Source of the DNA: Gymnogyps californianus
Lineage: Eukaryota > Chordata > Aves > Accipitriformes > Cathartidae
NCBI RefSeq assembly: GCF_018139145.2
Contig: NC_059500.1
Location: forward strand, 49,222,663-49,286,662
Reading direction: 5' to 3'
Length of the DNA stretch: 64,000 bases
In this document: piece by piece, positions 50,822 through 62,900 of the stretch
Position numbering within the stretch: the stretch's first letter is position 1
How the letters are laid out: every line of letters begins with the position of its first letter
The notes under the pieces: generated by a model
Told to the model about the DNA's origin: nothing
Databases searched by the model: none
What the model saw: the letters and a program-made list of their open reading frames with translations, nothing else
Made by a program: the position numbers and the translations under genes

Positions 50822-51283
50822 TTGCAAAGTTTTAAAATTTTTGCCTATCCCACCCGCTCATTAAATGTAACCTACACATTCCTAGTTAACACTGGAATAA
50901 AAAGTGCTCAAATACCAAAAGAAGCTCTGGTATTTCTGGCCACAAGTTCAACTATGAAGTCTATGAAATCTTGCAGGGAAGCCTATTCCAGCTATATTTC
51001 CAGCCCAGTTTTGCAGACTCAACACATGTGGATGGTTCAAATAAGCATCTGGACTTTTGATGTTTGCATAAAACCGAATGCTGGCTTTCTGAGGTTCCCC
51101 AGATCTACAGACCTCCCTGCACCTATCGACAAATTCCGACCCAAATCTGAACCAACATTTGCAACTGACCAGTATCAGTTGGCTGAACGAAAACTGTGGA
51201 CAGAAACCATCTCTGTCCTAAAATCTTTTCAGGGTGTTCAAGTCTGGAGGCAAGCCTGGCACTTCGGCTACATCTCTGATTGA
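50822..51283 (+). other. 153-codon open frame, probably not coding
   Basis: It is among the longest frames in an AT-rich area where stops should be common. The translation has no domain, signal peptide or membrane segment that I recognise, and the ATG has no defensible promoter or upstream exon. An old repeat begins directly after its stop, so the frame may itself be part of an unclassified transposon. A cellular gene is unlikely but cannot be excluded. Confidence 0.2.
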
Positions 51284-51284
51284 T

Positions 51285-51345
51285 ATCAGGGGCCAATGCT
51301 TCAGCTGGGGCAGATGACCATTACACCATTGACTTCCTAGAATTT
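51285..51345. repeat. ancient amniote interspersed repeat fragment
   Basis: AGGGGCCAATGCTTCAGCTG followed by GGGCAGATGACCATTACACC and ATTGACTTCCTAGAATTTC follows 'GGGCCTGATCCTTCAGCTGGTGTAAAT...CATAGCTCCATTGACTTCAATGG'. Several substitutions are present. Confidence 0.55.
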
Positions 51346-53039
51346 CTGGATTGCTTTGAAGTGAATTTATTGCTTACTGAATAAAAGTATCCCCACAAAC
51401 AAGTTTTGGGAAGAAAAAAAGAAAAAAAGAGAACTCCTTAGTTGTATCACCAGGCTCTGGATTCAATTAATTTCTAAGAGTTGAGAAAAGCCCTTTTCTT
51501 TTTTAAACCAGACGTTTATTTTTAACAAGGGATGAAATCATTGGAGAACAAAAACTGAGACATCTGTTGTTTTATATCTGTTTATTGTAAGTGCTTAAAT
51601 GTGAGTTTGGTTTCACACAGTTTTGACATTGTTGCTTCATTAATAATGATTACGTAATTGCAACCACAAAACAAGCTGTAAGGCTGTAACATTTTCATTA
51701 CTTATTAGCAAAGAACTCAAAACAAAAGACAGGATCAGCAAGGAGGTAGCAAAGATTTTCATGTTGAAGGTGGGTCATATATAGAATTTCATAGCAGCTG
51801 TGTTCTGGATCAAGCTGGTGAAAATAATTAATAGACATTTCTGTTAAGGAATGTGGTTAAATAAAAAAAATCAAAACACTTTTGAAGAACAGGTTTAATT
51901 CAGTGAAATTCTGAGTAAAAAAAAGGCAAAAGGAACTATTTCACTCACTGTTGCTGTTTGATAAAGTTGACATACATCATGCTGATCAAGTAAAAATATT
52001 TTTCTGATGTTTTCTGTCATTTTGATTAATTTTGTTTCACTTCATACATTCATACAAATAGTAAGTCTAATCTACTATTTCTAATTGAGCTGAAATTTAA
52101 AGCAAAGCACTTAGTTTATTTAAGTCATTGTGGAATTTTACATATTTGGAGTACAACACTTCTATGCATATTTTTTATTTAAAAAATGCTACATACAAAT
52201 GAAATTTTACTTTTCTGAAATTTAAAATTTTGAATTAGAATTTTAAAAAAACTTTCAGATTTTTTCCTAAGTGGAAATTCAAGTTTGTTACTAGCTGCCA
52301 TGACATAACCTGACCTGCACAGACTACTTGGAACAGTCCATTTTCTTTTGTAAATTTCCTAGGCAGGAAGAGTTGGCTACGTGGTAAAGACAAAGTGTGG
52401 TGGCATCAAGCAACACAGCTGTAAATGAGGAAAGCCAATACCTGGCAAGTGATATATCATATCCATGCAGGTAGCAGAGACGCCACTTCCCAGAGTAGTA
52501 ACAGACCACAGTGTATGGTATATTAACCACAGCTCTATTTTTACGTATGTATGTGATGAACGTACTCTGGTTTTTGCTTAGTATTTACACAGATACATAA
52601 ATTCTCCACTCCGTAGGAGCTGTGCCAGTGTGGACAGTTGCTGTGGTGCTCTGAATCAAAGTAGCAGCCACATGTTTTTTCCCCATGTGCTTTGCAGGTT
52701 TCAGGATACTCAGGCCTCTGCTCTACTGGCATGCCTTAAGTTGCCACCCTGAACTGACAATACACAGGGCACATACATAAGCTTTCCTAAGCAGCAGTAA
52801 GCCCACGAGAAATAGAAGCGCTCAGTGTTCAGCACATCTGTAATTACGAACACAAAGTTTAAACCAAATGAAAGCCAAGATGCTGTGGTGTTATATCATC
52901 AAAACTTTGCAGGCTCAGATGGAAGGACTAGGGAGGATTGGCAGGCGTTTGGAAACAGAGCTGTAATAGAGAGAAACAGGGAGTCTTAAAACTGAGGACG
53001 GAGAGCAATTGACTCTGCTAATGGAAACACATGCAGTAT
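51346..53039. other. very AT-rich non-coding DNA
   Basis: Long A and T runs and homeodomain-like words occur throughout, and frames are under 70 codons. Nothing is recognised as repeat, exon or RNA. Confidence 0.5.
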
Positions 53040-53420
53040 TAAATGAAAGTGTTCCGCACCTTCTTCATAAGGTGGCACTTGGGAGCCCAGTCTCTGCGTC
53101 CTGTAGGGTACGTTTCTAGCACAGTGTGAGGGGAAAATCAGCCGCGTGATTCCAGCTCTGGTTAATGGGAGCTGTGCTCCTAATCCATGGTGAGCAGTGT
53201 AAAATATTTACCCATGCCGTTCTAGTGAGGCTACTTATGTAATTTCAAGGGATGAAGTAGCCAAGGGGAAGCTGCTTTATACCAATTAAATGGAGAAGAA
53301 TTGGATGGAGGGCAATTCAATGTATTCACCCTTACAGGGAGATCTGTGTTTAAACACCTCGATGGGACATTTTTTAATGAAGAACTAAACTGCACGCCCT
53401 GCGTATGTCAGAAAGGGATA
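53040..53420. promoter_or_regulatory. possible conserved non-coding element
   Basis: Composition shifts from AT-rich to balanced. The text is unique and contains CpG-bearing words such as CAGCCGCGTGATTCCAGC, and an ATACCAATTAAATGG homeodomain-type word. There is no frame or repeat. The call is by texture only. Confidence 0.3.
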
Positions 53421-54201
53421 GCTGGGGCCCACAACACTGAATTTCTCTCTGAGGAAGGAGACTAGTGTGCAGTGTAGCCTCCTGCTGGGTGATATATTTA
53501 CCTTATCAAGATGCTCACAGAGAACTGTGTAAGCATGTATGTTCATAAATCACTTCATGTCTGGACTATTGATGGGAAAATGTTACAAGGTTAGAAGGTT
53601 TAGAAAACACCTCCAAGTATGTTGAGGCTTTTGTCAACGTTTATCAGATTCTGTCTGACCCTGTGGAGTCTTCTTATTCCTCCTCTTCATCTTGCTTTTA
53701 AACTTTTCTCCACCCTCCTCCCATTCTTCTCATTCTCCATTTGCTCTTCGCCAGTCCTTTTTTCAATCTACTACAGTGCTGCAGCTCCTGTCTCCACACA
53801 CAAACAACTCTTGTGCAGATCTGCAATCTCAGTCCAGACTGAAGGGGCCAAATCAGAAGATTGTGTAAGATATCAACAGCTGTGTAATATATCAACATCT
53901 TAAGCCACTTTGACCCACTTTGCTAAGGTACAATTGAGTCTAAGCTGGAATAGTTAACACCCTGAGAACCTAAAAGAAAGTCTAGTGTAGGTATTGGGCA
54001 CCCTTGTGCATGTTGCATCAACAGAAACTTTTGCTTATGTTGGAAGAGGGAGGCTTGGATACCATCTGACTTACCACCTCTGATTATGTTCCTGTGTATC
54101 CTACAACTACAGATCAGAAGCCTCACACATAAAGGTGGAAAAGAGCACTCCACCTACTATCAGACCTGGCAAAACTTTACTGTGGATATTGTGGATTTAA
54201 C

Positions 54202-54253
54202 AAAAAAAAAAAAAAGAAAAAAAGAAAAAAAAAAAAAAAAAAAAGAAAAAAGA
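54202..54253 (+). repeat. A-rich tract of about 52 bases
   Basis: A-runs interrupted by single G residues (A13, G, A7, G, A23 or so, G) extend to AAAAAAGAGC. No AATAAA lies close upstream and the preceding 100 bases are not transcript-like, so a retroposed poly(A) tail is not supported. Confidence 0.85.
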
Positions 54254-54480
54254 GCACAGCCACAGGATAAGGAATAGTTATAAATTTACTACATTTATCC
54301 CAGATCTCAAAACAGTCCAGACTTGTGTCTGTGCTTTGGTTCACAATTGTTCAGTTATTCTGGTTCATTATACATGGTTCACTGTAGGAAACAGTTTGGA
54401 TGCAACTCTTCCTCATGCTGGGTGTCAATGAAACTCCAGCTCAGGCCACAGCTGGACAGCTTTTAGGCCCACACTTTGGC

Positions 54481-54535
54481 ATCAGTGGAGTTACTCTGCA
54501 TTGGCAAGGGTGTAAATGAGATCAGAATCTGGCCT
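54481..54535 (+). repeat. ancient amniote interspersed repeat fragment
   Basis: ATCAGTGGAGTTACTCTGCA then GGGTGTAAATGAGATCAGAA and TCTGGCC is one of the clearest copies. The family form is 'AATGGAGTTACTCCAG..GTGTAAATGAGATCAGAATCTGGCC'. Confidence 0.7.
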
Positions 54536-56160
54536 GTGCTGTACCACTGCAATCATACTTGAGAGCTGAGCTAAGATTCACGGGCGAGAATGTGCATGTA
54601 TCTGCCAAGCCTATCAGCTTGTTGAACTTCGGGTTACATATATTTGCAGATTCTCTACATGAGCAGTAACAGACACAATCATCTGATGTAGGACAACTGC
54701 AAAAGGTAATCATGTACACTGAGCTCTGGTACGCAGTTCCTGCCTCCTGTGGTGTGTGCAGCTATGACGGTATTGACCCCTTTTGTCTCCAATGTCCCTC
54801 TAGTTTTCCCAGGAAGCAGTCAGCCAGACCAAGAATGAACTGCCAGATGCTTCCATCCAGCTCGCTCAAGTAAACTCAGTTTAGGCAAAGGTGGTGAAGA
54901 ATGACTGCTTGAGCAGCTCCTGCCTGCCATACTGCTATGCCAGAGAAGGCTGCCACTGTTCCCATAGAGTAGGAGAGGCTATAGCTGCTGGGTGGGTGGG
55001 GAGCAGCCAGCTGTGAGGAGAGTAAGGGGAAAGAAAAGCTGCAACTCCTGGTGCTGTCTCTGCATTTGCCAAAATTATCCTTCCCCTGCGACCTACCCTT
55101 GTGCTGAGATCTGCAGTGGGTTGCTTAGGGCACTCCCACAGTCCACTCTCTTATGCACACTTCCTTTCTCTTTTTTTTTAACTCTTGCATTTGTTTTCTG
55201 CATCTCAAAACAAGTCATTCAGAGAGACACTACACACCAGGAATTATCATGCATCATCTCTCACAAGAAAAGATCACTCCTTCTGTGGTGAACCTCTGGC
55301 TTAGGAGCAGTATCTCCTACTTCCCAAAAACAGCTGGGAAACCTGAGAAAGCTGGATGAACATACACTTTTGCACACTGCTGTAAAGACAAGAAGCTGAG
55401 GAATTTGAGAAAGGCAAATTGAAAATTTGCCTTACTCTCCTTCCCAAGCCCTTTCCTGAGCTGTAGTTGCCTCCCTCAAGAAGCGCGGGACAGCCCTGAA
55501 GAGAATGAAATGGTAAGTCTGGGAAGGTTGCAACACATGGATGTCCCAGCACGTTTCTGATCAATTGCTCAATTTAAGACCTTTGACTACTGATGCAACC
55601 CAGTCTGGCTTCCATGCAAATAGAGACAGTGAAGTGGGGAAAAAAGACAGGCTTCCTTTGGTATTTTAAGTGGAGCTTATCTTCCTTAGGTTTTTTGAAA
55701 AATAACACAAAATTACACAAAAAGAAGGCAAAATTATGAGTGATCCCAGGAGATCATGAGGAATAATAAAGATCTTGGGAGATATCTCAAGTTTTGTAAT
55801 CAAAAGCCTTCTGCATCCTGTAACCCCAGGACATGCTCAAAGGTGAGCAGAGCTGTCTTGAAAAAATCCAACAAGGACAGAACTTCCTCCCAATGAAAAG
55901 TCAAAGTATTTTTCACATATTCGTTACCATAAACTATTTCAGTAGCCAATATTCTACGTTCTTATTCTACCCTCATGAACTCATTCTTGCCAGCTGCCCT
56001 TTAACTGTACATCTCTTTTAAGCTACTTGGGCAGCTGGGAAAGAATTTGTTTCCCCTTCCCATCCACTCCCATTCAGTTAGGACATACAAAGACGTAGCT
56101 TGTGACCCTTTCTTTCTGTCTGTGGCAGACTGCAGGACCATGGAAGATGAGAAGTAATTC
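54536..56160. other. unique non-coding DNA, no gene seen
   Basis: Mixed composition with frames under 100 codons. No supported exon, RNA gene or repeat. Confidence 0.5.
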
Positions 56161-56185
56161 AGTTCTACAGCAAAGCTGTAGAACT
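56161..56185. repeat. perfect 11-bp inverted repeat with AAA loop
   Basis: AGTTCTACAGC (56,161-56,171) and GCTGTAGAACT (56,175-56,185) are exact reverse complements around AAA. The next bases outside do not pair. It has the same geometry as the hairpins at 2.77 and 43.03 kb, although the sequences are unrelated. Confidence 0.9.
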
Positions 56186-57200
56186 AATGCTAAACAGCCT
56201 GAGGCAGCAACAGAAGTTTCAGAGCTGGCTTCTCACTAGGCTTGGGCAAGAAGGGACAATGAGGAAGACTGCAGTATCTGTGGAAGTGTATAGAAAAGTC
56301 AGAGAAGGCAGCAGGTGGCTGTGTTCACCTCCGGGTTCATCAAGAGTGCTGGGCTCTGCTGGGGATGCAGGCAAGACCCACATTTCTACCCCACCTCCAC
56401 TGCAGGACTACAACAGTTATTCTGATCACAAGGAACAGTCTGTGCAATGTAGGGACCCACCAGCCCACTTGGAGGAACACACAGACAGTCACACTGGCCT
56501 TGTCCACAGTGGCCACACCAGCATCCTCCTGCTGAAGGCACACTCCTGTGCAAAGGACACTGCCTCCCTGATCCAGGGGTCCCACCAATGCCACACACGG
56601 CAAGCCTAAGAAAGGGGTGGTTACAGGGAGTTCATGACATCTGTACCTCTTATTGATGCCTGCAGGCTCCTCTGGTCCAGATTTCCCTGCTCTGCTGCAG
56701 CAAAACCACCTGTATTCCCCATTTGGGGGAAAAAAAATCATTTCTTTATGTATTTTTTACCATTCAGCTATGGTGGAGTGGGAGACGGATGATTCCCTTC
56801 TCTCCTCAGAAGACTGACTGCTTCAGCAAATGTTCCTCCAGGCAGAATGGACAACCACTCCCTGTACAACTAAACACAAGATGAACATGGGTGCATCAAG
56901 TAGCCAGTCTTTCCTACCTCACCTCTCTAACATCTTTGTCTTCTGCCTTGCTCTGTGTTCTTATACCAATATAAATTCTTTATGCAACAGTCCTACTAGA
57001 CTTGCGTCCTTGAACTGCTGTCTCTCCCTATAGAAACTAACAACTTACTCAAAGGGTACGACATGCACCAGGCATGGGCCCCCCGAGTGCTCTGTGGAAA
57101 GGTGGGGAGGAGAAGGGAGAGAAATAATAGGAATAAAGACCTTCCCCAAGGGTTTGGAGTCCAGAGAGGAGACTGCACATGCTATAAAGTGCAAAAATAC

Positions 57201-57206
57201 TTTATT
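57201..57206 (-). terminator. possible polyadenylation signal, minus strand
   Basis: On the minus strand AATAATAAAGTATTTTTGCA contains a canonical AATAAA. About 20 bases on comes GCATGTGCAGTC, which is G/U-like but weak. The signal is at the downstream edge (minus direction) of a GC-richer segment. A transcript ending here is possible. AATAAA also occurs by chance about every 4 kb or less in AT-rich DNA. Confidence 0.2.
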
Positions 57207-57419
57207 ATTGTTATATGAAGAAACCTCTTCACATTGTCAAGTGCAGGCAAGCTGAATTGGCTTCACAGAGAGAGGCTGCTAGCTAGGAGAAAGCCCTGAA
57301 AGCCAGCCCACACTTAACAGCTCTCCAGAGACTGCCTGCCCTACTGGGAGACCAAAAAAGCAAGAGAAAACGTTTAAAAGCAGCCCATCCCTTCTCACTG
57401 GGAGCTGGCTCAAGTAAGC

Positions 57420-58700
57420 CAAAGTGCAGTCGCAGTGCACAAGGAAAGCCCCCACCCCTTGTTTATTGTGTCATCTTCAACTCGGCACGGGCCCACGAGG
57501 GAGCAGAGAGACGGCTTCCCACTCCCCTGCCTCTCGATTACAGGGTTGGCTCGGCCCCCTGTTGGGGGCAGGCCTGCCGCTGGACGCAGAGGGGCAGACC
57601 ACCCCAGCCTGCGTGGGCCAGCTGGAAACCTTCTGAGTCCACCCAGATGCAGCAGACCCAGGGGCCCTGCTGGGGCTACGGCCTGGGGCGGATTACTCAG
57701 GGAAAGACAGGGAACGTAAACACTGGCTTTGTTCTGGTCTGGCCCTCAGAGGCACGTGAGAAACAAAGAGAATTTCCCCACGGCAGCATCCTCCTGTGCC
57801 TGCAGAAGCAGAGTAAACAAAACTGAGGGCTGTGAACCCTCCTTGCCCCACAGGTTTGGGCCACTGGTCTGGGTGCTGGGCCTCTACCCGTGAGCTGGTT
57901 AGAAAGCATGGTCTGGAAGAGGCAACACACAGCACATCCTGCCTTATGTAAAAAATTAAAATAATAATTGAAAAACGTCCCCAGAAGCCACAAGGCTGGC
58001 AGAAAACCTCTTGCTTCTTACCAGACCGTGGGCCCACCACTTATTTTGCTCTTCTCACCCTCCACTGGTAGGTCAACCACCAAAGCATGTTGGGGTTCAC
58101 CTGCCACTGGTGTTGGGGTACTCTGGTTGAGATCAGACTCCATGCAGGGTTGTGCCCACACATGCCGTGCAGGGAGCTGCCTGGATACTCTTGTTTGCTG
58201 GTGCCCTCCAGGCGTCATTTGTAAAGGTGCCTGGAGGCTGTACAGGGGTAGCTGGCAGTGGCAGATGGTCACAGGAGGGAGTGGGTAGTAGCACTCCTGC
58301 TGTCTGGTTCACCCTGGTAAGGACTCAGGTTGGAGACATCTCTGCACCCTTGTGAACGACACTCCTGTTGAAGGGCCTCAAACTGGGACTCACTGCTGCT
58401 CCTTGGCATACCCTTCTGGTGGCACTTCCTCCACTCTGTGACATCTTTCACTTCCCTGGTTGAAATGCCCCAAGGCCCTCTTGCTGGCAGCCAGAAAGCC
58501 CTGCAAACCCCCAGTAAGGTGGCAGTACCCTCTTGCTTGCCCACGTGTACCCAGCAGGAGTTGGCCAGGCCTGCGCGGGGGAACAGCAAAGTCTCCATGG
58601 GGTTGGCAAAGAGGACACAGAAGGGGCTACAGGCTTCTTGGGCTGGATGCTGTGCTCACTCTGTGAGACAGAGTGCTAGGCTTTTCTAGACATAGCTGCA
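57420..58700. other. GC-richer segment with many frames, no gene recognised
   Basis: Composition rises, CpGs appear near 57.49-57.69 kb, and frames of 84-115 codons are open on both strands. None shows a domain or continuous splicing pattern. It may be an old terminal exon or transposon, or simply an isochore ripple. Confidence 0.35.
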
Positions 58701-58770
58701 GGGCAGATGTATCTGCTTGTCTAGTCTGAGCCTCACACATGGCCAGCAAATACTATTCCCAGGCAGGCTT

Positions 58771-58815
58771 GAATCTTTTCCTTATCTGTAAAATCATGGT
58801 GACACAGAGGAGGCG
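58771..58815 (+). repeat. possible MIR core fragment
   Basis: TTTTCCTTATCTGTAAAATC followed by ATGGTGACA resembles the MIR word 'TTTCCTCATCTGTAAAATGGTGA'. The rest of a MIR is not visible on either side, so this short match is tentative. Confidence 0.3.
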
Positions 58816-59597
58816 GATAGCGATCAATTGCACTCTCTTTTTCACCATGAGAACTAGGGAGTGGCAAATGGAGTTAGCAGGAGGTACATTCAAAACAAAC
58901 CAAAGTTGTTCACGCAAAGAGTACAAAGACTTCTTATGGAGCAGGACCAAGTCTGGGGAATTCTGTGATCTTATGAGCTTTTGGGGTGAAGGATGGCTGC
59001 TCTCCACAAACTTTAGGGATTTCTTCTAAGAAAAGCAGCAAACGAGACAAACTCAGTGGATCCACTATTGCCATGTGGATCTAACTGGGGTGACTTAGAC
59101 ATTTTATTCTTTACCTGCAGCCCTGTAAAATAATTGGCTAGTTCAGAGTTCTGCTTCCTGCAGGAAAGAATCAGAGTACAGTCTGACAGGCACACAAGCG
59201 TCCCCCCCTTAACCTATAGTCTTTTAGCAAAAAACCAGTCAGCAGATATGTGAGTGGCTCTAAACAGTATATTGCAGGAAGATGTAAGCAAGTTATTTAT
59301 CAACTAAAAGCACAGCCACTTTAGACTTCTCAGCTGATCCTGTTAGCTCAGCCTCATCCTACAGCCCTCCACAGAGGAGTCATTATAAAAGGGTGGCTGA
59401 GCAAGCAATTGTCTGCTTTCAGTTCAGCTGTGAAGTACAGGACCCCAGAAATTATTCCAGCAACATAGTTACTGCTGTGTTGTTGATGTCCCACTTTGAA
59501 TTTTAGTGCTGGCAGGTACAGGAGTTTTCTTCCCCCAGTGTGAATGGGTGTCCTTACATGCTAAGTAGCAGGCAATTGATTTGCTATGAGTTCTGAC

Positions 59598-59908
59598 TTA
59601 AAATAGAAAAGAGAAAGAAAGGGAAGGGGGGGGGAAGTTGAGAGGGAAGAAAGGAGGTGGGGAAAGAAAGGAAGAAAGGAAGAGCGAGAGACAGCAAAAT
59701 AGAGAAATAAAAAGAAAGATGAGAAAAGGAAGGAAGGGAGGGAGGGAGGGAGGAAGGAAGGAAGGAAGGAAAAAAGATAGATAAAGGAAGAAAAGGAAGG
59801 AAAGAAAAAGAGAAAGAACGAAGAACAGAAGAACAAAAGGAAGGAAGGCAGGCAGGGAGGAAGGAAGGAGGGAGGGAAAAGGAAGAGCGAGAGAGCAAGA
59901 GAAAAGCC
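59598..59908 (+). repeat. impure (GGAA)n purine-rich tract
   Basis: GGAA, GGGA and GAAA units with scattered C and T form about 310 bases of mostly purine sequence, including G9 at about 59,627 and (GGGA)n near 59,735. Minus-strand frames rich in Phe, Leu, Ser and Pro come from the repeat and are not genes. Confidence 0.9.
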
Positions 59909-62900
59909 AGAGCTCTTTTAGCCTCCCTGTGAGGTCTAGAAGGTTTCATTACCAGTGATAATTTAGCTAACAAACATCTGACCTGAATCAGCTTATGCAG
60001 CTATTTGGTCCTTTCTTCACTTTAAAAATAAATCCTCCAGCCCCAGTTGGATAAGCTTGCATGGCAAGGGAGATTTAATCCATACCAAGATTTTGGTCAG
60101 ATATTTTTCAAACACTGGCATAAATTTTTAATTTGGACTTTGATATCGAAACAGGCCCAGCTGTAGTCCTCCTGGGGATCCTTCCAGAGGCCTGGACTTT
60201 GAACAGTCTCTGCAGCAAACAGCAGAGACTACTGAAAATTCTGACGGCTGGTGCTGAACTACCGAGCACTACAATAAACTGGAAATCAACACATCCTCCT
60301 GCTTGAAGGGACTGTTTAGAAAGAGCTTCTCGAAGGAGAACAAATGGAAATATAGTACATAGAGGCAGGAAATGCTGGTGCATTTGTTTCTCCATCTGGG
60401 AAATATTCTGGGAATGTTCTCGGTAACACAGGATTAACACCTTGAAACAAGAAAAGCAAATAAACATGACTGGATATGGTTTCATTATTTGCTTCATTCT
60501 GTTTTGATTTCCTCTTCACATTGCATGTACTATGTACACTTTTCTTCTAGATGTGGCCCTAGATAACCATATGTTAACTCTTTGGATGCTGACCAATAGA
60601 ACAATCTAAAGATGGATTTTTCTTTTCCCATAGCAAGCCTAAATCTTCTTAGATCTTCCGAGATGTCACTTCACTGTAGATTGTGGCCAGCTGCTCCTTT
60701 GTGAAAGCAGCAAGTCAAGAACTTGCAACATCTTAAAGACATTTTCCTACTGCTCGAGGTCCAATACCCATTAGAAGTGTCAGGCTTTGATATGCTAATA
60801 TCTGATCTTACCAGCACAAATTAATGCTACAGACACAACTCCTTGTACAGTCATTATGGTAAGTTCAGCACAACCTAGCTGATCTTAAAGTTTCACTGGA
60901 AAACTGCACTTTGGATAAATAGGGAGATCAATGTCATTACACCTTGGTTAATTAAGAAAGTTTGAATCACCTGGGCTTGAAACAGGAAAATTCGACTGTG
61001 CTATGACAGCCCAAAATTGAGCTGATGTGGGTAAGTATTTGCTCATCATTCTCTGACACCACGTAGTCTCTGCCACCTTTAGAAGATGGCAGGCTCAGCT
61101 TCCTTTCTCAAGGTCCTAACAGACTGGAATCCTTCGGATTGGTTATCATGTTTCATAAAGTATTCCTTAACCTTTTCCCTCCAAAATAAAACCATATTTT
61201 GCTAATAGTGAACTTATAATGCACCATGGAAACATCATATGTCACTGTTAATACAGAAAAAGATATTGTAGGGCAGAATGGAAATAGAAAAATAGAAAAA
61301 TTATCTCAGAAGGATGTCCACCATCTTTTTTTTCCTATTGTGCCTGGCTTTAACCAACCATTACATGTGTCGTGTTTCATGAGCACCAAATTCACTAACA
61401 AAAAGAAAGTGTAATAAGAGATTTCAACTACCAAAAAAAAAAAAAAAATCATTTTACAAACAGCCAGCCAGATGGGGAAGAGCACTTTGTTTTTAAAGAC
61501 TCTGGCAATAATGAAAGGTGCTGGACTGGAATCCCTGGAGTTCTTGTTGCCACTGATTAATACACGATGCACTGTCAGATTCCCCAGCAAAATGACAACA
61601 TCTACCGTTCTGAGAAGAGACATAATTTGCTGCATAGACCTTCTTGCTAAAACTGTTGTGGTCTGCTTTTGTGATATGAACTCACATCTCCAGGAGCTGG
61701 ACTGTGTCCACCAGCTCACTTCAGGGGTTCTGAAATGACATAATTATTAGCTTGAACTGATCTGAAATGGTAAAAGGTTTCCCTGCCTATGATCAAGCCC
61801 ACAGATGGTATAGTCCACTGATTGCCTGTTTTTGTCATACCTGAGTTGGAAAACTGGACAGCCTCAAAACAATCTAAATCACTTGAGTTTAATTTCTGCT
61901 TATGAAGCTCACTGACCATATTTCACTGAAGATCTTGCTTTTCTCAGGAATCTATAGGGAAGTGAAAAAATGTCAGGTCTGCACAATACAGGAAAATCCC
62001 TTGAAACAAGCAAAAGTTCTTCAAAATTTTGTATTGTGGAGGGGGCCAAGGAACTATTGTAAATGGAAATCAGGCTCTCCAAAGTAGCTGACTTTATGCA
62101 AAGCAGGCAAGTGCAGTCAAAACACTTACAGCAATCAATTGAAGTTGTTGGGTAAAGTTTTTCCATGTCCCATAAATTATTGAACAGTTAATTTCGTCTT
62201 TGTGCCTGCAAGACATTCTAGCTTTAGGATGACAGCTTTATCCATTAAAGGGAGTGTGGTGACAGCAGTACAGAGAGTGCTGAGAACGCAGGGAGAGAAG
62301 GCCCATTCTCAGCTGCATTACCACTGAGAAATACTGGGACACATCAACATCTTAATCAATATGCGAGAGTCAATTACTGGGGAAGCACAAGGCTTAAGCA
62401 GGATCTGATTATTAGGTTCATGTTTAGTCCACCAAATGGGTGAAATCAATACGGAGCTGAATATCATATAGAAAATACATAGCCATCCACTCTTACCTAA
62501 CCTTCCTCCCCTCCTTATTCCCTCCTGGGCCAGATTCACACATGCCTCTTCTCTCTCTTTTTCATATTGCAAGGGCAGATCTCAAGGCAGGCAGCAAAAA
62601 GGACAGGAACAGAACAGATTGCAAAGGGCCAAACTCTGTCTTCAGAGCCAGGGAGACAACTCCTGTGTGGTTCCAAAGGTACATTTCTGGAGATAAATAT
62701 CCTTTTGGGTGAAAAGGTGTAATCCTTCAGAAACCTGTGTTTCTGTTTTCCTTCCTTTTGCAGGATTCAGCAGATCAAGGCACTTACTGAGTACTGGGAA
62801 TGCAAGCAATAGAGAGAGCTGTTTTTTTACAGAAGGGAGCTAAGATGCTATCTGGGTCACTCACTGTCTAGCTTTATATTCTGGCTAGTTCCCTGGGTTT

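Noticed and set aside
54202..54253. A-rich tract as the tail of a processed pseudogene
   Set aside because: No upstream AATAAA at the right distance, no recognisable transcript sequence and no flanking duplication seen.
56187..56609. 140-codon plus-strand frame
   Set aside because: Locally GC-richer DNA with frames open on both strands; the peptide shows no family signature.
59561..59973. Minus-strand Phe/Leu/Ser-rich frames resembling membrane proteins
   Set aside because: Artefact of the GGAA-type purine-rich repeat.
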